Positions 8,674 to 17,014 of a stretch of DNA of 64,000 nucleotides are shown here, piece after piece; position 1 is the stretch's first letter; each line of letters starts with the position of its first letter. The notes beneath the pieces were generated by a model. It did no database searches, had not been told where the DNA came from, and was given only the letters and a program-made list of their open reading frames with translations. The stretch is from Pseudomonas capsici. GTDB lineage: Bacteria > Pseudomonadota > Gammaproteobacteria > Pseudomonadales > Pseudomonadaceae. Both the position numbers and the translations under genes were made by a program. The stretch spans positions 1 through 64,000 of the forward strand of contig NZ_JAFGZD010000024.1 in the NCBI RefSeq assembly GCF_017165765.1. The letters run 5' to 3'.

Positions 8674-8817
8674 AGATCCTGCGGATCGACGAACGGTCCG
8701 CATCCCTGTCATTTCATCGGTATGCTTGCGAGGCTCTAGCTCGCGGCTTGTGTCGGGCCCTGCGCCGATTTCGATACGCCATTATGACCACACTCCTCGA
8801 CACACAAGGAGTGAGCC

Positions 8818-9549
8818 ATGCTCAACCCTCGATTACCGATACTGGCCCTCGGCACCTTGTTGGTGTGTCAGCAGGCGTCTGCCCAGATCATGGAGCGCAG
8901 CCTTGGCGACTTCAGTCTGAAACTGGCAACCACACCCACTCGCAGCATGGCACAGGGGCTGGTGACGCCCAGCGGCAGCAGTTCCGGCTCGTTTCACGGC
9001 GGTCTGGACCTGACCCATGACAGCGGCTTCTACTTCGGCCAGTGGTCCCCGAACATGGGCATCAATGCCGATACCGCCCTTGAAGTCGACTCCTACATGG
9101 GCTTCAAGAAACCCTTCGACAACACCCTGGGGTACGAACTGGGGGTCATCCGCTACAGCTATCCCGATACCAGCCAGGTCGACAGCCATGAGTTCTATGC
9201 CGGGTTGCGCGTCCTCAACAGCCGGGTCGGCGCGGCCTTCAGCAATGATGTCGGCACCCGCAACAGCACTGTCTTCATTGACCTGGGCGGGATCGAGCGA
9301 CTGGGCCTCGGGGTTCGCCTGCAATACGCCAACCACCAGTTCGATACCCCACAAGCCGGCGAAGACGGCTCATTGGTCAACGGTTTCAACGACTGGTCCC
9401 TGAACCTGTCGCGCCCCTGGCTGGGGATCGACATGAACCTGATCTACAGCGGATCGAGCCTCAGCGGAAGCGATTGCAGTGTCTACAGCGGTCACAACCC
9501 GTACTGCGAAGGGACCTTTACCATCAAGGCCGTTCGCTCGTTTTTCTAG
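8818..9549 (+). CDS. TorF family putative porin
   Basis: 243 residues with a signal peptide ending ASAQ. The rest is alternating beta-strand sequence ending in Phe-Phe, as expected for an outer-membrane barrel. The Gcw_chp/TorF family pattern is seen in SGSFHGGLDLTHDSGFYFGQWSPN and YELGVIRYSYP. AAGGAGTGAGCC precedes the ATG. Members are thought to be channels; the substrate is unknown. Confidence 0.82.
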   Translation: MLNPRLPILALGTLLVCQQASAQIMERSLGDFSLKLATTPTRSMAQGLVTPSGSSSGSFHGGLDLTHDSGFYFGQWSPNMGINADTALEVDSYMGFKKPFDNTLGYELGVIRYSYPDTSQVDSHEFYAGLRVLNSRVGAAFSNDVGTRNSTVFIDLGGIERLGLGVRLQYANHQFDTPQAGEDGSLVNGFNDWSLNLSRPWLGIDMNLIYSGSSLSGSDCSVYSGHNPYCEGTFTIKAVRSFF

Positions 9550-9655
9550 GCTCTGCACGACACTTCCCGTAACCGGTTTCCTGCGACGCCGCGAGTAAGT
9601 TGAACTGCCAGCTCCTACACTCCTCTACAGTCACTCAGCCTGTCGAGGAGTTGTC

Positions 9656-10540
9656 ATGCATTGCTTCAAAGCCTTCATTACGCTGTTGATGGCCTTGCCA
9701 TTGCTTGTTGCATGCAACCAGGTGGGCCTGGCGTATCGCAATCTGGATGTGATCATTCCCTGGACGCTCAGTGACTATCTGGACATGAGCAGCCCACAGA
9801 AAAGCTGGCTCGACGAGCGCCTCAAACAGCATTTGAGCTGGCATTGCAGCACCCAACTGCCCGACTACCTGATGTGGTTCAACCGCCTTGAGCAAATGGT
9901 GCAGACCGATCAGGTCACCCAGGCCGAACTTGAAGCACGCACCGAGGAAGCCAAGGAAGCCCTCGCGAAAATCTCCCGCCAGGTCACGCCTTCGGCCATC
10001 GAACTGCTGTCCCGCTTCGATGACAAGCAGGTTCAGGAAATGCAGAACGCCTTTGCCAAGGATCAGCGCAAGCAGGAAAAGAAATACCTCGACGAACCTC
10101 TGGAAAGACAAATCGCCGAACGCGCCGCACGTATGGAAAAGCGCATGACACCCTGGCTTGGCAAGTTGAATCCGGCGCAGAAGGCACGGGTACAGGCCTG
10201 GTCGGCGTCACTGGGCGAACAGAGCCGGGGCTGGGTAGAAAACCGCGCCCGCTGGCAGAACCTGTTTCTGGCGACGGTACAGCAGCGCCAGGCCAAGGAC
10301 TTCCCGCAACGCATCACCGCACTGCTGCAGAATCGCGATACCTTCTGGACCCCGGAATACCGCGAGAACTACAACAAGGCCGAGCACGCCGCGATTTCAC
10401 TCATCGTGGACGTGGTCGGCCAGAGTACGCCTGACCAGCGCAAGCTCCTGCTGGCCAGGATCGCGGACATGCGTGAGGACTTCGCGGACCTGGATTGTCT
10501 GAAAGCCTCACAGAAGGCTGACGGGCGTCAGGCCACCTGA
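9656..10540 (+). CDS. DUF6279 family lipoprotein
   Basis: 294-residue lipoprotein; signal peptide and lipobox LLVACN. The segment VGLAYRNLDVIIPWTLSDYLDMS is the hallmark of DUF6279, a gammaproteobacterial family of unknown function. The remaining sequence is highly charged and helical. GAGGAG lies seven bases before the ATG. The 3' end overlaps the convergent downstream gene by 13 bases. Confidence 0.85.
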   Translation: MHCFKAFITLLMALPLLVACNQVGLAYRNLDVIIPWTLSDYLDMSSPQKSWLDERLKQHLSWHCSTQLPDYLMWFNRLEQMVQTDQVTQAELEARTEEAKEALAKISRQVTPSAIELLSRFDDKQVQEMQNAFAKDQRKQEKKYLDEPLERQIAERAARMEKRMTPWLGKLNPAQKARVQAWSASLGEQSRGWVENRARWQNLFLATVQQRQAKDFPQRITALLQNRDTFWTPEYRENYNKAEHAAISLIVDVVGQSTPDQRKLLLARIADMREDFADLDCLKASQKADGRQAT

Positions 10541-10917
10541 GCCTTGGACGCCACCTCATCGAAAGTCGCCGGCTCCAGCGCATCGGCCTGTTCATCCAGT
10601 ACCTGACGCGGATGATCATTGCCCGGAATGCTGCTGTCGATCATGGCCAGCAGGCTTGAGCCGCGTGGTGTCAGGATAAAGTTCGTACCGGTGCCGCCCT
10701 CGTCTTCAGGGCGTGGTTCGATGTAACCGTGCTTGAGCAACAGCGCTTCCAGATCGGCCGCCTCGGTCTTGAGGTGATCCAGATTTCCCACTGCTTCGCC
10801 TTCGGCGGCCTTGGCAACCGCATGATCTTCGGCGTATTTGCGCGGAGCAAAAGACTCGCCAGCGCTGTTCTGAACTTCATGAAGCAGACGTTCGATAAGG
10901 TCCCAGTTGTAAGCCAT
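10528..10917 (-). CDS. DUF2513-like hypothetical protein
   Basis: 129 residues starting MAYNWDLIERLLHEVQ. The N-terminal motif and the pattern HLKTEAADLEALLLKHGYIEP...LTPRG suggest a winged-helix-like DUF2513-type fold. No membrane segment. GGAGG is nine bases before the ATG at 10917, which rules out the longer upstream frame. The stop overlaps the convergent DUF6279 gene tail by 13 bases. Function unknown. Confidence 0.68.
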   Translation of the reverse strand: MAYNWDLIERLLHEVQNSAGESFAPRKYAEDHAVAKAAEGEAVGNLDHLKTEAADLEALLLKHGYIEPRPEDEGGTGTNFILTPRGSSLLAMIDSSIPGNDHPRQVLDEQADALEPATFDEVASKAQVA

Positions 10918-11047
10918 TTTGTAAAACCTCCGTCCAGCATGGATGAATAGCCCATGACATCCGGCCATGGGCTTGCTACTCAGAGGTTGTGACCTGTTGC
11001 GAGGGTGGCCGTTCAGCCTGTGCGCCCGGCGGCAGAAAGGTATAGCG

Positions 11048-11102
11048 CCGTCGCGGCAAGCGCGCTCCTACAGGGTTGCAGGAGCGCGCTTGGCCGCGAC
11101 GG
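11048..11102. repeat. REP-like palindrome (long GC-rich type)
   Basis: Arms starting CCGTCGCGG-CAAGCGCGC and ending in GCGCGCTTGG-CCGCGACGG pair almost completely around a short centre (ACAGGGTTGC). It lies immediately after the stop of the DEAD-box helicase gene (minus strand) and may also work as its terminator. The outer CCGCGAC block is shared with the other palindromic repeats in this window. Confidence 0.75.
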
Positions 11103-11111
11103 TATGTGACA

Positions 11112-12452
11112 TCACTCAGCAGCAGGTGCCGGCGTACTGCGTTTTTTCAACGGAGCCATGCCGTCCTTGCTCACCAGCGAATCGGACTTGGGACGGTTGA
11201 CGGTCTTGCGCTTGGTCGGCCCCTTGGCGGCAACCTTTTTCTTGTCGCCCTTGGTATCGGTCTTTTTCTTCTTGGTGCCAGCGGCCTTGCCCGACGCCTT
11301 GACCTTCTTCGGTCCGCCGTAGGTGCCTTTGACTTCCTTGATGGTGCGGCGCTCGAAGCTTTGCTTGAGGTAGCGCTCGATGCTGGACATCAGGTTCCAG
11401 TCACCGTGGCAGATCAGGGAAATCGCCAGGCCTTCGCTACCGGCACGACCGGTACGACCGACACGGTGGACATAATCGTCGCCGCTGCGTGGCATGTCGA
11501 AGTTGATGACCAGATCCAGGCCATCCACATCCAGGCCACGCGCTGCGACATCGGTAGCCACCAGAACCTTGGCACCGCCCTGCTTCAACCGTTCGATTGC
11601 GGCCTTGCGATCCTTCTGGTCCTTGTCGCCATGCAGCACGAATGCCTTGTATTCCTGGGCGACCAGACGTCCGTAAAGACGGTCGGCCATGGCTTTGGTG
11701 TTGGTGAACACAATGGCTTTCTGGTACGTCTCGTTGGCCAGCAGCCAGTTGAGGATCTGCTCCTTGTGGACGTTGTGGTCAGCCGTGATGATCTGTTGAC
11801 GAGTACCGGACGCCAGCTCGCTGACGTTGTTGAGCAGCAGATGCTGTGGATCTTTCAGGACCTTCTGGATCATTTCCCGCAGACCGGCACCGCCGGTGGT
11901 CGCCGAGAACAGCATGGTCTGCTGACGATCGGCGCATTCGCCCGCCAGACGTTCGACGTCTTCGGAGAAGCCCATGTCCAGCATGCGGTCGGCTTCGTCG
12001 AGGACCAGCACTTCGACCAGTTTGAGGTCCAGGTTGCCCGCGTTGAGGTGTTCCAGCAGACGACCCGGGGTGCCGATCAGAATGTCCGGCACCTTACGCA
12101 ACATCGCGGCCTGAACCTTGAAATCCTCGCCACCGGTGATCAGACCGGCCTTGATGAAGGTGAACTGCGAGAAACGCTCGACTTCCTTGAGGGTCTGCTG
12201 CGCCAGCTCGCGGGTCGGCAGCAGGATCACGGCGCGGATATCGACACGCACCTTGGCCGGGCCGATCAGGCGGTTGAGGATCGGCAATACAAAAGCGGCC
12301 GTCTTGCCGCTACCGGTTTGCGCAGTCACCCGCAGGTCACGCCCTTGCAATGCCAGCGGAATGGCGGCGGCCTGCACAGGCGTAGGCTCGACAAATTTAA
12401 GCTCGGCCACAGCTTTAAGCAGGCGTTCGTGCAGGGCGAATTCGGAAAACAC
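11112..12452 (-). CDS. DEAD-box ATP-dependent RNA helicase (RhlE/SrmB-like)
   Basis: 446-residue DEAD-box helicase that unwinds RNA in ribosome assembly or decay. Motifs in order: Q motif (PTPVQ), I AQTGSGKT, Ia PTRELAQQ, Ib GTPGRLLEH, II VLDEADRMLDMGF, III SATT, V and VI HRVGRTGRAG. A basic C-terminal tail of about 75 residues (KKVKASGKAAGTKKKK...) probably binds RNA. The GTG at 12452 (protein starting with FSEFALHERLL) has GAGG eight bases upstream. From memory it corresponds to the P. aeruginosa RhlE-type helicase, but the sub-family name is uncertain. Confidence 0.9.
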   Translation of the reverse strand: MFSEFALHERLLKAVAELKFVEPTPVQAAAIPLALQGRDLRVTAQTGSGKTAAFVLPILNRLIGPAKVRVDIRAVILLPTRELAQQTLKEVERFSQFTFIKAGLITGGEDFKVQAAMLRKVPDILIGTPGRLLEHLNAGNLDLKLVEVLVLDEADRMLDMGFSEDVERLAGECADRQQTMLFSATTGGAGLREMIQKVLKDPQHLLLNNVSELASGTRQQIITADHNVHKEQILNWLLANETYQKAIVFTNTKAMADRLYGRLVAQEYKAFVLHGDKDQKDRKAAIERLKQGGAKVLVATDVAARGLDVDGLDLVINFDMPRSGDDYVHRVGRTGRAGSEGLAISLICHGDWNLMSSIERYLKQSFERRTIKEVKGTYGGPKKVKASGKAAGTKKKKTDTKGDKKKVAAKGPTKRKTVNRPKSDSLVSKDGMAPLKKRSTPAPAAE

Positions 12453-12662
12453 GGGTACTACCTCGACGAAATACAAAAATACAGCTGCATAGCGTAACGG
12501 TTTCGAGCGCCGGGGCCGAGTTTCTTTACCACTCTGGGTGGATTTTGTTGCTTGATCCGGCCCATGAACGGCTCGAATGGCCTCAGCAGATGGCCAGTTT
12601 CACGCGTGCATCATCATCGATCAGCGGGCGACGATTGCCGTCGGATCGAAAATCGTCTTATT

Positions 12663-12678
12663 ATGGGCATATACCCAT
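12663..12678. promoter_or_regulatory. Palindromic operator candidate upstream of MATE gene
   Basis: The sequence ATGGGCATATACCCAT is a near-perfect palindrome (ATGGG and CCCAT arms with an AT centre), 49 bases upstream of the MATE start. Such a site would suit a dimeric repressor. The convergent MarR gene is a possible source, but no regulator is shown. Confidence 0.5.
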
Positions 12679-12726
12679 TAAATCAGTGACACTCGCTGAT
12701 GCCCTCCTGCCGAGACCGGATCTGCC

Positions 12727-14124
12727 ATGTCAAAAGTTCCCCCCATGGTTGCGGAGCAACTCACAGCAAAAGCATCGCCGCCCGTTGACTCTGCCCGCGA
12801 AAGGCTTCTCAACGGACCGATTCTTTCGACGCTACTGCTGCTCGCCTGGCCAACGGTCGCCGTCCTGCTGGCACAGACCGCCGTTACCATGGCCGAGGCC
12901 TATTACGTGGGGCTGCTGGGCACCGCGGCCCTGGCAGGCGTCGCTCTGGTATTTCCGTTCTACATGCTCATGGTGACGATGTCCGCAGGTGGAATCGGCA
13001 GTGGCGTGGCTTCTGCGGTGGCGCGGGCCGTGGGTGCCGGAAACGGACAGGATGCCGATTCCCTGCTGATGCACTCCATCATCCTCGCAGTCTTCATCGG
13101 TCTGTCATTTACAGCCGCCGCACTGCTGCTGGGGCCTGTTCTCTATCATGTGATGGGAGGGCGAGACACAGCACTGGCCGCTGCGCTGGAGTACTCCAAC
13201 TATCTGTTTCTGGGCGCGGTCCCGATGTGGATCGTCAATCTGATCAGCGCATCGCTGCGTGGCTCGGGGAACGTCAAGGTTCCAGCGCTCATCACCCTGA
13301 CGGGTGCGCTCATTCTGATTCCCGTCTCCCCGGCGCTGATTTTCGGCTTTGGCCCGGTTCCGGCCATGGGTATCGCCGGGGCCGGTATAGCCTTTGCCAT
13401 CTACTACGTGGCTGCCGCCTTGTTCCTGGTGCGCTACATGATGTCGGGCAAGGCGAACCTCAGCATCACAAAGGTCGCGTTCGAGTGGCGCCTGATCAGG
13501 GAAATCATGAAAGTAGGAATTCCCGCAGCGCTCAGCACGGTCATGACCAACCTGATTGTCATCCTCATCACAGGTGCCGTCGGGCTGGCGGGCACCGATG
13601 CACTGGCCGCCTTCGGAATTGCTTCGCGCCTGGATTACGTGATGATTCCCTTGCTGTTCGGTCTGTCCGCAGCCGTATTGACCATGGTGGGCATCAACGT
13701 CGGGGCCGGCAGGATCGATAGGGCCAGACGGGTTGCCTGGATCGGGATGCTGGTGGGCACCGGCTTCGTCGGGGTCATTGGCCTGATCGTCGCGATTTTC
13801 CCGATGCTGTGGCTGCAGTTTTTCAGTACCGACCCCGCCGTGCTGGAACCGGCGAAAAACTACCTGCACATTGTTGCGCCTTTCTATGCCGCGCTCGGGT
13901 TCGGCTTCGTGTTTGGCTTTGCCGCACAAGGCGCTGGCCATGCAGGCGCGCCTTTCCTGGCGATCACTACCCGCATGCTGCTGGCCACGTCGTTGAGCTG
14001 GCTGGCCGCGCTGTATCTGGAGCCCGATCTGACAAACATCGCGATTGCCACCGCCTTTTCACTGGTGGCGTATGCACTGGTCAGTTACCTGGCCATGCTC
14101 AAGGGAGTCATCCGGTCGTCTTGA
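12727..14124 (+). CDS. MATE family efflux transporter
   Basis: 465-residue inner-membrane pump with about 12 hydrophobic segments in two similar halves (MatE domains about residues 35-195 and 260-415). The first half begins LLLAWPTVAVLLAQTAV and contains GTAALAGVALVFPF, typical for MATE. These pumps export drugs or metabolites using Na+ or H+. It converges with a MarR regulator gene (7 bases apart), which makes MarR-controlled drug efflux plausible. Substrate unknown. Confidence 0.92.
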   Translation: MSKVPPMVAEQLTAKASPPVDSARERLLNGPILSTLLLLAWPTVAVLLAQTAVTMAEAYYVGLLGTAALAGVALVFPFYMLMVTMSAGGIGSGVASAVARAVGAGNGQDADSLLMHSIILAVFIGLSFTAAALLLGPVLYHVMGGRDTALAAALEYSNYLFLGAVPMWIVNLISASLRGSGNVKVPALITLTGALILIPVSPALIFGFGPVPAMGIAGAGIAFAIYYVAAALFLVRYMMSGKANLSITKVAFEWRLIREIMKVGIPAALSTVMTNLIVILITGAVGLAGTDALAAFGIASRLDYVMIPLLFGLSAAVLTMVGINVGAGRIDRARRVAWIGMLVGTGFVGVIGLIVAIFPMLWLQFFSTDPAVLEPAKNYLHIVAPFYAALGFGFVFGFAAQGAGHAGAPFLAITTRMLLATSLSWLAALYLEPDLTNIAIATAFSLVAYALVSYLAMLKGVIRSS

Positions 14125-14131
14125 ACGATGA

Positions 14132-14584
14132 TCAGTCCTCGGTCAGCACCAGACGCTCGTCGTAGGCGATATCGAGCAATGCCTTGCACAATTCGGCCGC
14201 CGCTTCCTCGCCGAAGGTCTTGAGAAAGCGTTCCTGAGCCTGTCGCCACAAGATACGGGCTGAGTTGAATGCCGCCTGGCCCTGCGCTGTCGCCACGATC
14301 AGCCGCCGACGGCGATCTTCAAGGCTCACCTGCTGCGCCACCAGCCCATCGCGCTCCAGAGGTTTGAGGTTATGGCCGAGCGAAGAGCGGTCCAGTACCA
14401 GAGCATCGGCCAGCTCCTGTAACGTGGGCGGCGAGTCGGTGCGGGGAACCAGCTCCGCAAGAATCGCAAACTGGGTCGAACGCAGTCCCGAAGGGGCCAG
14501 AGCATCGTCATAGAGTTGGGTAAGCCGCCTTGAAGCCTTGCGCATCGCCGTCGCATAGCAGCGGACGGGGAGTTGAACAGCCAT
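14132..14584 (-). CDS. MarR family transcriptional regulator
   Basis: 150-residue winged-helix regulator starting MAVQLPVRCYATAMRKASR. The DNA-binding region PTLQELADALVLDRSSLGHNLKPLERDGLVAQ and wing EDRRRRLIVATAQG are clear MarR features. Two or more Cys or ligand-contact residues may be near the N-terminus. The neighbouring MATE pump gene ends seven bases away on the other strand. Effector and targets unknown. Confidence 0.9.
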   Translation of the reverse strand: MAVQLPVRCYATAMRKASRRLTQLYDDALAPSGLRSTQFAILAELVPRTDSPPTLQELADALVLDRSSLGHNLKPLERDGLVAQQVSLEDRRRRLIVATAQGQAAFNSARILWRQAQERFLKTFGEEAAAELCKALLDIAYDERLVLTED

Positions 14585-14690
14585 TGGGAAACGCTCTATT
14601 GAATGAACACGGAGTCGGATATGTGGCCTGACGGAGTATAACGAGGTCGACAGGTCCGTCACCAATGACAACTGGGCGGAGAAAATCGGT

Positions 14691-14828
14691 TTGAAGAAAA
14701 GTGAGCTGCCCGTAAAAACCTGTGCGACTTGCGGATTGCCTTTCACCTGGCGCAAGAAGTGGGCGCGCTGCTGGGATGAGGTGCGCTATTGCTCGGAGCG
14801 TTGCCGGCGGCATAAACGTGTCGAGTGA
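14691..14828 (+). CDS. DUF2256 zinc-ribbon micro-protein (TTG start)
   Basis: 45 residues: begins MKKSELPVKTC and carries CATC (Cys11, Cys14), the DUF2256 signature PFTWRKKW (17-24), and CSERC (Cys34, Cys38), so a four-Cys zinc ribbon. Initiation at a TTG is inferred: no in-frame ATG or GTG exists in the preceding region, while GGCGGAG lies about nine bases upstream. It sits between the divergent MarR gene and the convergent permease. Family function unknown; in other bacteria it is often next to photolyase-related or cryptochrome genes. Confidence 0.8.
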   Translation: MKKSELPVKTCATCGLPFTWRKKWARCWDEVRYCSERCRRHKRVE

Positions 14829-14849
14829 ATGCGGCCCTCAGGATTCCGC

Positions 14850-15716
14850 CTACCCCCGTGCCAGCAAAGGCCTGGCTCCGAACCGGCTGATCCACAGCGA
14901 CACCACGATCAGTGCCCCGCCTATGAACAGGCGGCTCAGTGACTCGTGCTGGTTCCAGATCAGCAGATTGACCAGCAGACCGACCGGCACATGCAGGACG
15001 TTGAACACCGCCAGGGTTGAACCTGATACCAGACACGCGCCCTTGTTCCACCAGTACATGCCCAATGCCGTGGAACACAACCCCAGGAACAGCAGGACGC
15101 TCCATTGCCGGGTGTCGTTGGGCACATTCTGCGGGTTGCCGAACATCAGGAAGGCAGGCAGCACCACCGCCAGCGCACCGAGGAAGAAATAGCCGAAACG
15201 CCGATAGTGCGGCAAGTCGCTCGGATGGCGCGCCACCAGATGCTTGTAGAGGACTTGTCCGGCGGCATAGGTGAAGTTGGCCAGTTGCAACAGCAGGAAA
15301 CCGCCGAGGAAATCGCCATCCAGCCCGTCATAGCGGATCACCCCTGCCCCCAGCACCGCGACGCCGGCCGCCAGCAAGGACCATGGGTTGAAGCGCCGGT
15401 TGAGGGCGTCTTCGATCAGAGTGACGTGCAGCGGCGTCAGGATGGTGAACAGCAGCACTTCCGGCACCGTCAGCACGCGGAAGCTCAGGTACAGACAGAC
15501 ATAGGTGATGCCGAACTGCAGCGCGCCGATCAACAGCATGCCACGCATGAACTTCGGCTCGACCTTTCGCCAGTGAGTCAACGGAATGAACACCAGCCCC
15601 GCCAGCACCACGCGAATCAGCACAGCGAGGTAGCTGTCGACATGGCCTGCCAGATAGACACCGATCAGGCTGAAGGAAAACGCCTGGATCAGCGTCACGA
15701 TAAGTAGATAGCCCAT
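14850..15716 (-). CDS. DMT/EamA permease (carboxylate/amino acid/amine type)
   Basis: 288-residue permease with ten hydrophobic segments in two EamA repeats (about residues 5-135 and 145-285). The start ATG 15716 (MGYLLIVTLIQAFSFSLIGV) follows an AAGG-rich region; a longer start at 15746 is not favoured. This sub-family (TIGR00950-like) exports or imports amino acids or related metabolites. Substrate unknown. It ends 21 bases from the DUF2256 stop on the opposite strand. Confidence 0.85.
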   Translation of the reverse strand: MGYLLIVTLIQAFSFSLIGVYLAGHVDSYLAVLIRVVLAGLVFIPLTHWRKVEPKFMRGMLLIGALQFGITYVCLYLSFRVLTVPEVLLFTILTPLHVTLIEDALNRRFNPWSLLAAGVAVLGAGVIRYDGLDGDFLGGFLLLQLANFTYAAGQVLYKHLVARHPSDLPHYRRFGYFFLGALAVVLPAFLMFGNPQNVPNDTRQWSVLLFLGLCSTALGMYWWNKGACLVSGSTLAVFNVLHVPVGLLVNLLIWNQHESLSRLFIGGALIVVSLWISRFGARPLLARG

Positions 15717-15804
15717 GTGCGCCCCTTTTTTGAAGGTCGCGAACATAGCGGGTTGCTGGTTTGGGTGTCCAGCTTGAATCTTACGAAGAGGTTAGCCACA
15801 ACCC

Positions 15805-15886
15805 GTGGGAGAGGCCTTGGCTGCGACGACCAGTAGAAGTGCAACACATTTTCAATGCCTGGCTGCGCGGCCAAGGCCCCTCCCAC
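15805..15886. repeat. Palindromic repeat family A, copy 1
   Basis: Outer arms GTGGGAGAGGCCTTGGCTGCG and its complement (CGCGGCCAAGGCCCCTCCCAC) enclose an interior with GCAACACATTTTCA. The same design is found at 21380, 37847 and 50208. It looks like a REPIN, two inverted REP units forming one long hairpin. Confidence 0.8.
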
Positions 15887-15895
15887 AAGTGACAA

Positions 15896-16495
15896 TCAGG
15901 CGACTTCAGCCAGCTTGGCGAGCGCTTGGCTCAGGCCTTTTTCACTGAATTCAGGCCCCATGTTCAGGCCCTCTGCATTGATGAAAGTGACATCGTGAAT
16001 ACCTACAAAAGCCAGCACCTGACGCAGGTAGGGTTCCTGATGATCCTGGCTGCTGCCGGCATAGATGCCGCCACGGGCGGTCAGCACGAAAGCGCGCTTG
16101 CCGGTCAGCAGGCCTTGCGGGCCGGTTTCCCCGTACTTGAAGGTCACGCCAGCACGCAACACATGGTCGAACCAGGCCTTGAGCGTGCTGGGGATCGAGA
16201 AGTTGTACATCGGTGCCGCCAGAACCAGCACGTCTGCGGCGATCAGCTCACCGGTCAACCGGTCAGAGCGCTCCAGCGCCGCCTGTTCGGTGGCGGTGCG
16301 CTGCTCAACAGGTTTCATCCAGCCCCCCAGCAGGGTCGCGTCCAGATGAGGAACAGGCTCGCTGCCCAGGTCACGCACGGTGACTTCATCACCGGAATGA
16401 GCGCTCTTCCACTGACTGATGAATTGCTGCGTCAGTTGACGTGAAACCGAATCCTGCTGGCGGGCGCTGCTTTCGATAACCAGTACACGGGACAT
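15896..16495 (-). CDS. azoR: FMN-dependent NADH-azoreductase
   Basis: 199-residue flavodoxin-fold enzyme starting MSRVLVIESSARQQDSVSR, the FMN-phosphate loop of AzoR. The segments PMYNFSIPSTLKAWFDHVLRAGVTF and ARGGIY bind FMN and form the active site. It reduces quinones and azo compounds with NADH. ATG at 16495 is preferred over the longer frame. The LysR gene lies about 0.5 kb away, with a small secreted-protein gene between, and may regulate it (inference). Confidence 0.92.
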   Translation of the reverse strand: MSRVLVIESSARQQDSVSRQLTQQFISQWKSAHSGDEVTVRDLGSEPVPHLDATLLGGWMKPVEQRTATEQAALERSDRLTGELIAADVLVLAAPMYNFSIPSTLKAWFDHVLRAGVTFKYGETGPQGLLTGKRAFVLTARGGIYAGSSQDHQEPYLRQVLAFVGIHDVTFINAEGLNMGPEFSEKGLSQALAKLAEVA

Positions 16496-16635
16496 GACCT
16501 TTGATCTCCATCCAAGAGTGTGTTGTTTCAATGGAGGAGAAGGCTAAACGTGAACCTATCGATTAAAAAGCGCAAAAATCTGCTTCTATATATCTAATAA
16601 TTTGTCTTATCCGCTGGAGCGCTCTACCCTCAGTT

Positions 16636-16950
16636 TTACGCAGGCTCACAATTGAGCGTGATCCGCAGCTTGATGATGCTGCGATTGAACTTGGAAGAGA
16701 CATCGACGCTTTTGCCGGCGGCGACCTGAACGCGACGCGTGCGTGGCGCTTCGGGACCGTTGCGAAACACTACCGAACACTTGGCATCGACACTGCCGTA
16801 GTTGTTCACGGTAATGGAGCCGGTGTCGTGGTAGGTGTCGTGGCTGTTGTAGTCGATCTGCACCCCCTGGTAATGCTTCTCCACCTCGATGGGGTAGGCA
16901 AAGGCACTCAAGGGCAGCATCGCCAGCAACACACAGCACAATCTGTTCAT
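16636..16950 (-). CDS. Small secreted hypothetical protein
   Basis: 104 residues: signal peptide (MNRLCCVLLAMLPLSAFA) then about 86 mature residues with a beta-rich pattern (DTGSITVNNYGSVDAKCSVVFRNGPEAPRTRRV) and two Cys residues that could form a disulfide. Resembles an immunoglobulin-like periplasmic fold. I recognise no named family. It lies between azoR and the divergent LysR gene. GGAG is about eight bases before the ATG. Confidence 0.7.
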   Translation of the reverse strand: MNRLCCVLLAMLPLSAFAYPIEVEKHYQGVQIDYNSHDTYHDTGSITVNNYGSVDAKCSVVFRNGPEAPRTRRVQVAAGKSVDVSSKFNRSIIKLRITLNCEPA

Positions 16951-17014
16951 CGGGCAGTCTCCAGAGAAAGGACTGTCAGATTAGGACAATAGGGATGGAA
17001 AGAGGAATAACAGA

